A stretch of DNA of 64,000 nt from Candidatus Opimibacter skivensis (GTDB taxonomy: Bacteria > Bacteroidota > Bacteroidia > Chitinophagales > Saprospiraceae), in NCBI GenBank assembly GCA_016721905.1, contig JADKHH010000028.1:42531-106530 (forward strand), written 5' to 3'. This document shows positions 17,337 to 24,752 of the stretch, piece after piece; within the stretch, counting starts at the first letter, position 1, and each line of letters starts with the position of its first letter. The position numbers and the translations under genes were made by a program. Under the pieces are notes generated by a model. That model searched no databases. It worked only from the letters and a program-made list of their open reading frames with translations, and was not told where the DNA came from.

Positions 17337-17392
17337 GTTTCCCAGCTTGGCTCTCTAATTAGGCTATTCTATAGCTGCCTCTAATGGGTGTG

Positions 17393-17644
17393 TTAGAGTT
17401 GAGCAACCTTTTTCATCAAACCTGATTTCAGGTTGGCTGCTTTATTGTCGTGGAAAAGATTCCTTTTCGCTAATTTGTCAATCATACTCATGACCTTAGG
17501 CAAGAACTTGGTTGCCTCAAGCTTGTCAGTCATCTCCCGCAGCTTCTGAATAGAAGTACGTGTAGATTTCTTGTAATAACGGTTGCGCAGGCGCTTGATT
17601 GCGTCCTGTTTGATCCTTTTCTTGGCTGATTTATGATGGGCCAT
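17393..17644 (-). CDS. rpsT: 30S ribosomal protein S20
   Basis: The 83-residue basic protein matches S20 end to end: 'MAHHKSAKKRIKQDAIKRLRNRYYKKSTRT', 'MIDKLAKRNLFHDNKAANLKSGLMKKVAQL'. It binds 16S rRNA early in 30S assembly. It is a single-gene unit with a good promoter upstream (17671-17678). Confidence 0.97.
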   Translation of the reverse strand: MAHHKSAKKRIKQDAIKRLRNRYYKKSTRTSIQKLREMTDKLEATKFLPKVMSMIDKLAKRNLFHDNKAANLKSGLMKKVAQL

Positions 17645-17670
17645 AGTTTCTCTTCTTTAAAAATGGTTGG

Positions 17671-17678
17671 CAAAGGTA
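17671..17678 (-). promoter_or_regulatory. Bacteroidota -7 box of rpsT
   Basis: TACCTTTG on the minus strand matches the TAnnTTTG consensus exactly and lies 26 bases before the rpsT ATG. The -33 element is not clear. Confidence 0.6.
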
Positions 17679-17753
17679 ATGTTTTCCATGATACTGCTAC
17701 TACATTTTCACAGTTTTTTACTCTGGTACAGATTTCTCAAGGAAATCAGAAGG

Positions 17754-17827
17754 CTAAGGCTAAGGCTGAGGCGAAGTTATGCCCTCTCACTCTCTTACTC
17801 TCTCACGTTCTCACGTTCTCACTCTCA
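17754..17827. repeat. AAGGCTGAGGCG array followed by CTCTCAC array
   Basis: Bases 17754-17781 repeat 'aaggctaaggctgaggcgaag', the reverse complement of the CCTTCGCCTCAG unit. Bases 17780-17827 repeat 'ctctcac', 'ttctcac' and 'tcttac'. The array ends exactly where the 56-bp dinB palindrome begins. Confidence 0.7.
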
Positions 17828-17883
17828 CAAATTTACGTCAAATTATTGACTATTATAATAGTCAATTATTTGACGTAAATTTG
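17828..17883. promoter_or_regulatory. 56-bp palindrome abutting the dinB start codon (putative operator)
   Basis: The arms 17828-17855 and 17856-17883 are reverse complements over 28 bases with one mismatch. The inner 20 bases ('ttgactattataatagtcaa') form a perfect palindrome, and outer half-sites 'atttacgtcaaa' repeat on both sides. The element ends four bases before the dinB ATG, leaving no room for a normal ribosome-binding site. It could be an operator for a damage-responsive repressor or an RNA hairpin that hides the start. Both are inference. Confidence 0.65.
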
Positions 17884-17887
17884 GTCT

Positions 17888-19045
17888 ATGTACGACAAGG
17901 CAGTACTCCACCTGGACCTCGATTCCTTCTTCGTCTCCGTAGAATGCCTGCGGGACAGCAGCCTCAAAGGCAAACCCCTCATCATCGGAGGCATGGGCGG
18001 CCGGGGTGTGGTAGCCTCCTGCAGCTATGAAGCCCGACGCTATGGAGTCCATTCCGCCATGCCGATGAAGATGGCCCTGCGCCTTTGCCCCCAGGCCATG
18101 GTGCTGCGCGGGGATATGGATGCCTATACCAAACACTCCCAACTGGTATCCCAGATCATCGACGACCAGGCCCCGGTATTTGAAAAAGCCTCTATCGATG
18201 AGTTTTATCTTGACCTCACCGGTATGGACCGCTATTTTGGCTGCTATAAGTGGTCGGCCGAGCTGCGCGAACGCATCATCAAGGAATCAGGCCTCCCCAT
18301 CTCCTGCGCCCTGTCCGTCAATAAGCTCGTCTCCAAAGTCGGCACCGGCGAAGCCAAACCCAACGGCATGCGCGAAATCCCCACCGGCGAGGAGCGTGAG
18401 TTTCTCGCCCCGCTTTCCACCGGCAAGATTCCCGGCATCGGCAAGGAGACCTATAAGAAACTCAGTTTCATGGGCGTGCGCACGATCCGCGTACTCCGCG
18501 AAATTCCTCACCCACTGCTCGACCGCGAGTTTGGCAAGATGGGCCAGTACCTCTGGGAGAGCGCCAATGCCATCGATCGCCGCCAGGTCATTCCCTACAA
18601 CGAACAAAAATCAATGTCCAAGGAACGCACCTTCAGCGAGGATACCCTGGACATCAAATTTATCCGCAGCATGCTCGGTGCCATGGTCGACGAACTCGCT
18701 TTCGACCTCCGGCAGGACGCCCGCCTCACCAGCTGTATCACCGTCAAGATCCGCTATGCCGACTTCAACACCTTTACCAAGCAACGCCGCATCTCCTATA
18801 CCGCACAGACCCGCACCCTCATCGCCCATGCACTCGAACTCTTCACCGATGTCTATGAGCGCCGCCAACTCATCCGCCTCATCGGTATCAAATTCAGCGG
18901 CCTGGTCAATGGCAATATCCAGCTCGACCTCTTTGATAATACCGAAGAAGAAATTTCCCTCTTGCAGCAACTCGATCATATCCGGAGACGATGGGGGAAG
19001 AGCTCTGTCGGCTGGGCGAATTTTAGTATGAAGGCTAAGCGTTGA
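17888..19045 (+). CDS. dinB: DNA polymerase IV (Y-family translesion polymerase)
   Basis: The 385-residue protein copies past DNA lesions. Catalytic motifs are present: 'HLDLDSFFVSVE' (Asp10 region), 'SYEARRYGV', 'VFEKASIDEFYLDLTGMD', then 'SCALSVNKLVSKVGTGEAKPNG' and the thumb 'GIGKETYKKL'. The little-finger domain follows ('SKERTFSEDT'). The C-terminus ends 'FSMKAKR' with no recognisable clamp-binding motif, although 'IQLDLFD' near residue 345 could serve as one. The coding sequence uses C-ending codons far more than its neighbours and looks clearly GC-richer, which may indicate transfer. The gene sits right behind a 56-bp palindrome. Confidence 0.95.
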   Translation: MYDKAVLHLDLDSFFVSVECLRDSSLKGKPLIIGGMGGRGVVASCSYEARRYGVHSAMPMKMALRLCPQAMVLRGDMDAYTKHSQLVSQIIDDQAPVFEKASIDEFYLDLTGMDRYFGCYKWSAELRERIIKESGLPISCALSVNKLVSKVGTGEAKPNGMREIPTGEEREFLAPLSTGKIPGIGKETYKKLSFMGVRTIRVLREIPHPLLDREFGKMGQYLWESANAIDRRQVIPYNEQKSMSKERTFSEDTLDIKFIRSMLGAMVDELAFDLRQDARLTSCITVKIRYADFNTFTKQRRISYTAQTRTLIAHALELFTDVYERRQLIRLIGIKFSGLVNGNIQLDLFDNTEEEISLLQQLDHIRRRWGKSSVGWANFSMKAKR

Positions 19046-19047
19046 GA

Positions 19048-19180
19048 TGCCAGATGCCAGACTCGCAGATGCCAGATGCATGACGTTTGGAAAGAGATGC
19101 CAGATGCCAGACACGTAGATGCCAGACGCATGAACTAAGGATAAAAGATGCCAGGCAAACAGACGTGAGATGTCAGGAGC
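19048..19180. repeat. GATGCCAGATGCCAGAC array
   Basis: Imperfect copies of 'agatgccagatgccagac.c' recur from just after the dinB stop. A reverse-complement copy stands at 19708-19741, on the other side of the four-helix-bundle gene. Confidence 0.7.
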
Positions 19181-19298
19181 GTTTTTTTTAGAAGTGTTTC
19201 AATTTTTAAGAGGATTTGATTATTTTAGCTAGTGAAAACAACAACAGAATATTCAATTTCTGTTGAGATTTATTTTATCACCAGTTAAGACAAAAATC

Positions 19299-19655
19299 AT
19301 GAAAAGGCACAACTTTAAAGAGTTGCATATTTGGCAGCTCGGTATGGACATTGCAGATGAAATCTATGATGTTACAACAGATTATCCTAAGGAGGAATTA
19401 TTTGGGTTATCCTTACAGATGCGGAAGGCTGCGGTATCAATCCCTTCTAATATTGCAGAAGGCTGTGGCAGAGGAACTGATCCCCAATTAGTACAATTCT
19501 TAAATATAGCCCAAGGGTCTGCGTTTGAACTTGAGACCCAGGTTTATATTGCAATACGACGGAAGTATGCTGATGTGGGGATCCTTGAATCCATCGTTTC
19601 AAGAATCATCGAACTTCAAAAAATGATTGATGGTTTCAGAGACAGGTTCGCATAA
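19299..19655 (+). CDS. Four-helix-bundle protein (S23/bAvd-like)
   Basis: ATG at 19299 was preferred to the upstream TTG (19263) because the family begins at 'MKRHNFKELHIWQLGMDIADEIY'. The 118-residue product has the hallmarks 'LSLQMRKAAVSIPSNIAEGCGRG' and 'FLNIAQGSAFELETQVYIA'. Members are found as 23S rRNA intervening-sequence proteins, as accessory Avd proteins of diversity-generating retroelements, and as stand-alone genes. Here there is no rRNA and no reverse transcriptase, so it is a stand-alone copy of unknown role. Confidence 0.88.
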   Translation: MKRHNFKELHIWQLGMDIADEIYDVTTDYPKEELFGLSLQMRKAAVSIPSNIAEGCGRGTDPQLVQFLNIAQGSAFELETQVYIAIRRKYADVGILESIVSRIIELQKMIDGFRDRFA

Positions 19656-19707
19656 TAAAATGGTAAATATCAGGCTTGTATGATGTTAAGACATCCCATA
19701 AAGAGCG

Positions 19708-19741
19708 TCTGGCATCTGCGAGTCTGGTATCTGGCATCAAA
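19708..19741. repeat. Inverted copy of the GATGCCAGA array
   Basis: 'gcgtctggcatctgcgagtctggtatctggcatc' is the reverse complement of the array at 19048-19180. The two copies face each other across the four-helix-bundle gene. Confidence 0.65.
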
Positions 19742-19751
19742 AGAGAAGCGC

Positions 19752-19788
19752 AAATAAAAAGGGGCTCTTTCAGCCCCCTTTTTATTTG
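19752..19788. terminator. Bidirectional terminator
   Basis: 'caaataaaaaggggct' and its complement surround a 'ctttc' loop and end in T-runs on both strands. It lies between convergent genes ending at 19655 (+) and 19789 (-). Confidence 0.85.
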
Positions 19789-20808
19789 TTACTTAACGAA
19801 ATAAACAACTTTCGTCAGCCACTTCGTCGAATCAGGTTCTGATGCCGGATCCGTCACATACTCTTCAATCACCGGTGTCAGTTGCTCAAGTTTATTTTCT
19901 TTCATGTAAGCATCCATAGCTTCATGCGCAGATCCGATACCATTGTAACCTCCCATGTAATCGATGGTCAGTGATTTACCAGCAGGTAGATTGATCACCT
20001 CCATACCTGCGGGGGTTTTAATATCACCTGTAAAGGCAACAGCCGCAGCAAGATCAGCAGTCATTTTTTCAACATCCCATTCGTAATACAGACCCGCTGG
20101 CATGCCGGCAGGTTTGCCACCTGCTTTTTCAAGTGCAGGAAAAATAGCACCATAGCTTATCTCATAAAAGGAAGGGATTTTATCAAAGCCCATTGAGCTA
20201 CGGATGCCAAGGTATTTACCACCTGGATATTCTCCGGGCATAATTTTCAATGCACTGGTTGATTCCATTTTAGGCGCTGCAGCTACAAGCTCCGTTAATT
20301 TAGTCAGGCCTCTTTCAAAGTCTGGAGCCATCATCTTATCCAGGTTCATAATGCTACCCATAATCCGGCCCATGAATCCGTTTTCACCTTTCATGCCCCA
20401 GGTCATAAAGGTACCACCAGTAGTATCTTTTAAACTTATATAACCAGTAAAGCCGTTTTCCATTGGCTTCAGAAACTTAAGTTCAGTCTCGGCATAGGAA
20501 GTGGGTTCTAGCTTGGAAATAGTTTGCGATCCCTGACCAACATCTGAGTTGCCAGACCAACTGGACATAGAACCAACAGTGCCATCAGTGCCGGTATACT
20601 CCACCACCATAGCAGTATCTTTTTCTGCCCAGGGAGACCATAGCTGCATGTTCTTGAGTGAACTCACATATGGCCAGACCTGTTCAGGCGAACCGGGAAT
20701 AATCGCAGTGCGATTAACATCGAAACTCTTAGGGCCTACAAAGCCCAGCACGATAGCGATCAGGACCAGGACGCCAACGAAATAAAGGAGGTATTTTAAA
20801 ATTTTCAT
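19789..20808 (-). CDS. SRPBCC-domain protein fused to a GyrI-like effector-binding domain
   Basis: ATG at 20808 starts an N-terminal membrane segment (MKILKYLLYFVGVLVLIAIVLGFV) and was preferred to the open frame reaching 20853. Residues ~28-180 are an SRPBCC/polyketide-cyclase-like domain ('SFDVNRTAIIPGSPEQVWPYVSSLKNMQLWSPW'). Residues ~190-339 are a GyrI/AraC-type effector-binding domain ('YLGIRSSMGFDKIPSFYEISYGAIFPALEKAG', 'VINLPAGKSLTIDYMGGY'). This architecture is common in Bacteroidota. The domains bind hydrophobic or cationic small molecules, but the ligand here is unknown. Single gene with a shared terminator. Confidence 0.85.
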   Translation of the reverse strand: MKILKYLLYFVGVLVLIAIVLGFVGPKSFDVNRTAIIPGSPEQVWPYVSSLKNMQLWSPWAEKDTAMVVEYTGTDGTVGSMSSWSGNSDVGQGSQTISKLEPTSYAETELKFLKPMENGFTGYISLKDTTGGTFMTWGMKGENGFMGRIMGSIMNLDKMMAPDFERGLTKLTELVAAAPKMESTSALKIMPGEYPGGKYLGIRSSMGFDKIPSFYEISYGAIFPALEKAGGKPAGMPAGLYYEWDVEKMTADLAAAVAFTGDIKTPAGMEVINLPAGKSLTIDYMGGYNGIGSAHEAMDAYMKENKLEQLTPVIEEYVTDPASEPDSTKWLTKVVYFVK

Positions 20809-20914
20809 AAGGATGTGATTTTTAAGGGCATGAAGATAAAAAACGGATATCATATTATCCCTTCAGGCATCCTTAGAATTTCATTATTATTGAGACCTTA
20901 TTTAAAACAGGATC

Positions 20915-23900
20915 ATGCCAAACCAACTTTTTGTCTTCCGGACATTACTGCTCATTTCAGTACTAGCCATCACCATAGGATGTGGTAAAAAAGAAAGCTC
21001 CGTCGTCCCTGAAAGACCACATCAGCCTTTTGTCTTTAGATCAGTGCTCGATCAACAACCAAGAATCATAACCCTGGCGCTACACGATGACGTCTGGGCT
21101 GCCTATCATACAGATAGTTGTTCACTTTATAAAGTCTGGAAAGGGCACGTCCAATTCCAGGGCGCGGTATATGATAATGCCCACGGTCCACAACCAATTT
21201 CCATCGGCGATGCCTGGATAGTAAATCCGTATAAGCATCCCTGGAGTGTGAAGTCAGGCGGTACTGAAGTATTGAAGGAAGTAAAATATGCAGGCCATGA
21301 ATTGAAGAAGGGTAGGGCAATTCTCAAGTACAATCTTGTCTGCGACAACGGCACCATTATCAAGGTGGATGAGCAGCCTGAATTCCTCCAGAAGGAAGCT
21401 CAGGTAGGTTTTGAACGCACCTACAGACTGCATGATGTTCCTGAAGGATATGAGGTGAGTATTGCCCAACAAGTAACTTCAATAGCTCTTACGCAAAATC
21501 TAACGACCAATGGCAAATGGGTTGTTGAAACAGAAGATAAGAAAGAGGTAGAAGGAACCCAACTGCTAACCTTGAATGGAAGATTAGGTTTGTTGCCCGG
21601 TGAAGAAACTTATTTCCGCACTTATTTTGTAAGCCAACCCACCATTGATAATCCTAATAAACCAGGAGAAGGCGAAGTAGAAACACTTCCCCTCGGTCAG
21701 CGCCTGATCGCCAAGAATGATTGCAAGACCTGTCACAATGAAAAAGTGCAGACGATCGGACCTGCCTACAAACAAATTGCTGAAAGATATCCATGGAACG
21801 AAGAGACGGTTTCAACATTAACGAATAAAGTCATCGCAGGAGGAGCAGGTATATGGGGAACCCAGGCGATGAGCGCCCATCCTGAATTGCCACGGCCGGA
21901 TGCCATGGAAATGGTCAGGTATATCCTGCGACTTGATACGACAGATGCCGGCCAGAAAGGCGCTAGCGATATAGCAGGTATTTCACTGACCGGTGGCCTG
22001 AAAGAAATTAATAATGCACTGCCGGGACTCATCGTCGAAGCATGGACTAAGCAAACGCAATTTCAAAAATTACCAAACTTTCCTTCCACTAAAAGAGGAG
22101 AACAGGCAGGCATCGTAATAGACTTCCAGGGACTTGATGCCACAGAATTCGGGGGACTGGATGAAGACTTTGTACTCACCGCAAGAGGATTTCTCTATGC
22201 TGAAAAAGAAATGGAAGCCGGCTTAAGAATCCTGAGTGATGACGGATCACGTGTGACAATCGATGGCAAAGTCATACTCGATAATGATGGCATGCATGGC
22301 ACGGAGATGAAAGAAACACTCGTGACCTTGTCACAAGGCTATCATCCGATAGTGATAGAATATATCCAAGGCAAAGGAGGACGATACCTCTCCCTGGAAT
22401 GGAAACCAAAAGGAACTGCTGAGTGGTCAGGACTTCCATCAGACGTTTTATTACATTCCTCAGATGACCATTCTATTTTGAAAGGTAAAACACTGTCCAT
22501 GGCATTGGGTAAAATTATCCCGGGTGATAAATCGCCATTGCTATCTGTACATCCGTCTTATGACCTTTCACAGGCCAGGCCAAATGATTTCCTTCCAAAA
22601 GTAGGTGGTATGGATTTTATGTCTGATGGTTCACTCGCTATCAGTGTTTGGGATCCTTCAGGAGCAGTATACCTTTTGACCAATGTTTCATCTGGTGATC
22701 CATCCAAAATAAAAGTAAAACAAATCGCATCTGGACTTGCAGAGCCGCTAGGATTGAAGGTGATCAATGACACCATCTATGTCATGCAAAAGCAAGAGCT
22801 TACCCGCCTGGTAGACACGAATGGTGATCAGATCATCGACGAATATCAGTGTATTAATAATAGTTGGCCCGCTTCGGCAAATTTCCATGAATTTGGTTTT
22901 GGCCTTGCCGAAAAGGAAGGTGATCTCTATGCTACTCTCGCCATCGCCATCCAACCTGGTGGCGCATCCGGACTGGGTCAAATGCCGAGCCGTGGACGGG
23001 CAGCTCGGTTTGATATGCCTTCAGGGGAGTTGCATTACGTAGCAAGTGGTTTCAGGACGCCTAACGGAATTGGCATCGGGGTAGACAACGAAATATTTGT
23101 CGCCGACAACCAGGGAGACTGGTTACCCAGCAGTAAAATCTTACATGTTACAGAAGGTGCTTTTTTTGGTTCGAGGGCAGTTGATTTTGAAGGCACAGCT
23201 AGTTTCAAAGAGAAGCCTCCTGTCGTGTGGCTGCCACAGGATGAAATCGGTAATTCGCCATCGACTCCGCTCGCCATCAATGATGGTCCTTACAAGGGAC
23301 AAATGATTCATGGTGAGGTCACACATGGAGGTATAAAAAGGGTTTTTGTAGAAAAGGTAAATGGAGAATACCAGGGCGTGGTTTTTAGATTTATTCAGGG
23401 ACTGGAAGCCGGGGTCAACCGGATTGTTTGGGGCCCTGATAGTGCTTTGTATGTAGGAGGTATAGGGAATCCAGGCAATTGGCAGCAAACAGGTAAACTG
23501 TGGTATGGACTACAGCGATTGAAGTACAACGGTAAGCCCAATTTTGAAATGCTGGCTGTGCGTGCAAAGAGCGATGGCGTTGAGATTGAGTTTACAGAGC
23601 CGCTTCGTGAAGGGGATGGCTGGGATATTACCGATTGGGAAATACGGCAATGGAAATATGTGCCTACTGTTGCATACGGAGGACCAAAAGTTGACAACGT
23701 TGCGTTGAAAGTCCTCGCAACATCCGTCTCCACCGATCGTAAAAAAGTGTCACTAAAACTCGATGGCATGAAAGCCGGGCATGTGCTCTATGTGCACATG
23801 AATGAGGCATACATTAGTGATACAGGACTGCCTTTGTGGTCTACTGAGGCATGGTACACCATGAATCAGATGCCTGCGGATGCACCTGTCTCCGTTTCTG

Positions 23901-24580
23901 CACCTGTTGAATTTAAACAGAATACACTCACCGAATCGGAGAAGAGTAACGGATGGAAATTACTTTTTGATGGAGTCAGTACAACAGGCTGGCACAATTT
24001 CAACAAGGAGACGATAGGCAAAAGCTGGATTGTCGAAGATGGTGCAATTGCCCTGGACGCACGAAAGAACCCTGAAGGCCACTGGCAGGCTCCCGATGGT
24101 GGAGATATCCTCACCGCAGAGGAGTATGAAAATTTCGAACTCAACATCGAATGGAAAATTTCTCCGTGTGGCAACAGCGGCATTATCTATAATGTGGTAG
24201 AGTCAAAAGACTATGACTATGTATGGAATACGGGGCCTGAAATGCAGGTGCTGGATAACACATGTCATCCGGATACAAGATTTACTACACATAGAGCCGG
24301 CGATCTTTACGATATGATCGAGTGTAAATACGTCACCGTAAAACCGGCTGGAGAATGGAACAAGGTCCGCCTGATCAAAAACAAAGGTAAGGTCGAACAT
24401 TGGCTGAATGGAGTCAAGGTCGTGGAATACGAAATGTACAATGACAAATGGAATGAGATGATCAAGGCCTCCAAGTTTAAAGACATGAAAGGCTTTGGTC
24501 TTGCTGCTAAAGGCAAGATTGCCTTACAGGATCATGGTGATAAGGTCTGGTACCGGAATATCAAGATCAAGGTGTTGTAG
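20915..24580 (+). CDS. Multidomain lipoprotein: cytochrome c, PA14, sugar-dehydrogenase propeller, 3-keto-disaccharide hydrolase (DUF1080)
   Basis: The 1221-residue protein has a lipobox ending at Cys23 ('LAITIGCGK'). Domains in order: an N-terminal beta domain (~35-245, 'WAAYHTDSCSLYKVWKG'); a class I cytochrome c with heme motif CKTCH (270-274) and likely Met319 ligand; a PA14 domain (~395-510, 'LRILSDDGSRVTIDG'); a PQQ-dehydrogenase-like propeller (~550-870, 'VGGMDFMSDGSLAISVWDPSG', 'SGFRTPNGIGIG', 'EVTHGGIKRVF'); a beta domain (~880-985); and a DUF1080 domain (~1010-1221, 'GWKLLFDGVSTTGWHNF', 'GNSGIIYNVVES', 'EWNKVRLIKNKGKVEHWLNG'). DUF1080 enzymes are known to cleave 3-keto-glycosides. 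A fusion that oxidises and then cleaves a sugar at the cell surface is inference. Confidence 0.88.
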   Translation: MPNQLFVFRTLLLISVLAITIGCGKKESSVVPERPHQPFVFRSVLDQQPRIITLALHDDVWAAYHTDSCSLYKVWKGHVQFQGAVYDNAHGPQPISIGDAWIVNPYKHPWSVKSGGTEVLKEVKYAGHELKKGRAILKYNLVCDNGTIIKVDEQPEFLQKEAQVGFERTYRLHDVPEGYEVSIAQQVTSIALTQNLTTNGKWVVETEDKKEVEGTQLLTLNGRLGLLPGEETYFRTYFVSQPTIDNPNKPGEGEVETLPLGQRLIAKNDCKTCHNEKVQTIGPAYKQIAERYPWNEETVSTLTNKVIAGGAGIWGTQAMSAHPELPRPDAMEMVRYILRLDTTDAGQKGASDIAGISLTGGLKEINNALPGLIVEAWTKQTQFQKLPNFPSTKRGEQAGIVIDFQGLDATEFGGLDEDFVLTARGFLYAEKEMEAGLRILSDDGSRVTIDGKVILDNDGMHGTEMKETLVTLSQGYHPIVIEYIQGKGGRYLSLEWKPKGTAEWSGLPSDVLLHSSDDHSILKGKTLSMALGKIIPGDKSPLLSVHPSYDLSQARPNDFLPKVGGMDFMSDGSLAISVWDPSGAVYLLTNVSSGDPSKIKVKQIASGLAEPLGLKVINDTIYVMQKQELTRLVDTNGDQIIDEYQCINNSWPASANFHEFGFGLAEKEGDLYATLAIAIQPGGASGLGQMPSRGRAARFDMPSGELHYVASGFRTPNGIGIGVDNEIFVADNQGDWLPSSKILHVTEGAFFGSRAVDFEGTASFKEKPPVVWLPQDEIGNSPSTPLAINDGPYKGQMIHGEVTHGGIKRVFVEKVNGEYQGVVFRFIQGLEAGVNRIVWGPDSALYVGGIGNPGNWQQTGKLWYGLQRLKYNGKPNFEMLAVRAKSDGVEIEFTEPLREGDGWDITDWEIRQWKYVPTVAYGGPKVDNVALKVLATSVSTDRKKVSLKLDGMKAGHVLYVHMNEAYISDTGLPLWSTEAWYTMNQMPADAPVSVSAPVEFKQNTLTESEKSNGWKLLFDGVSTTGWHNFNKETIGKSWIVEDGAIALDARKNPEGHWQAPDGGDILTAEEYENFELNIEWKISPCGNSGIIYNVVESKDYDYVWNTGPEMQVLDNTCHPDTRFTTHRAGDLYDMIECKYVTVKPAGEWNKVRLIKNKGKVEHWLNGVKVVEYEMYNDKWNEMIKASKFKDMKGFGLAAKGKIALQDHGDKVWYRNIKIKVL

Positions 24581-24597
24581 AATTTTTCAGAATTTAT

Positions 24598-24662
24598 GGT
24601 CCCTGAGCTTGTCGAAAGGGATATGGAATTTTTATTAGTCCCTGAGCTTGCCGAAGGGACCA
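24598..24662. repeat. Two copies of the GTCCCTGAGCTTGTCGAAGGGAC repeat
   Basis: Copies at about 24598-24621 and 24640-24662 differ at few bases. Each has outer complementary ends ('ggtccct'/'aggga'). The word is a widespread dispersed repeat in bacterial genomes. It lies between the lipoprotein stop and the kinase promoter. Confidence 0.7.
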
Positions 24663-24733
24663 GATCATTTATCATGGAACCTTCCCCTGCCGTTAATACT
24701 TCCTTAAAATGCCCACCGAATCCTCAAGGGGTG

Positions 24734-24741
24734 TAATTTTG
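24734..24741 (+). promoter_or_regulatory. Possible -7 box of the kinase-regulator pair
   Basis: TAATTTTG fits TAnnTTTG exactly and ends 11 bases before the kinase ATG, which would give a very short leader. No clear -33 element. Confidence 0.4.
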
Positions 24742-24752
24742 TTCATTCCTAT

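Noticed and set aside
18120..19031. 303-codon open frame inside dinB in another frame
   Set aside because: Its product is almost only Ser, Ala, Pro and Arg, a by-product of the C-rich third positions of dinB; it has no family signature.
19299..19655. Accessory gene (Avd) of a diversity-generating retroelement
   Set aside because: No reverse transcriptase, template repeat or variable repeat was found nearby; only the fold is shared.
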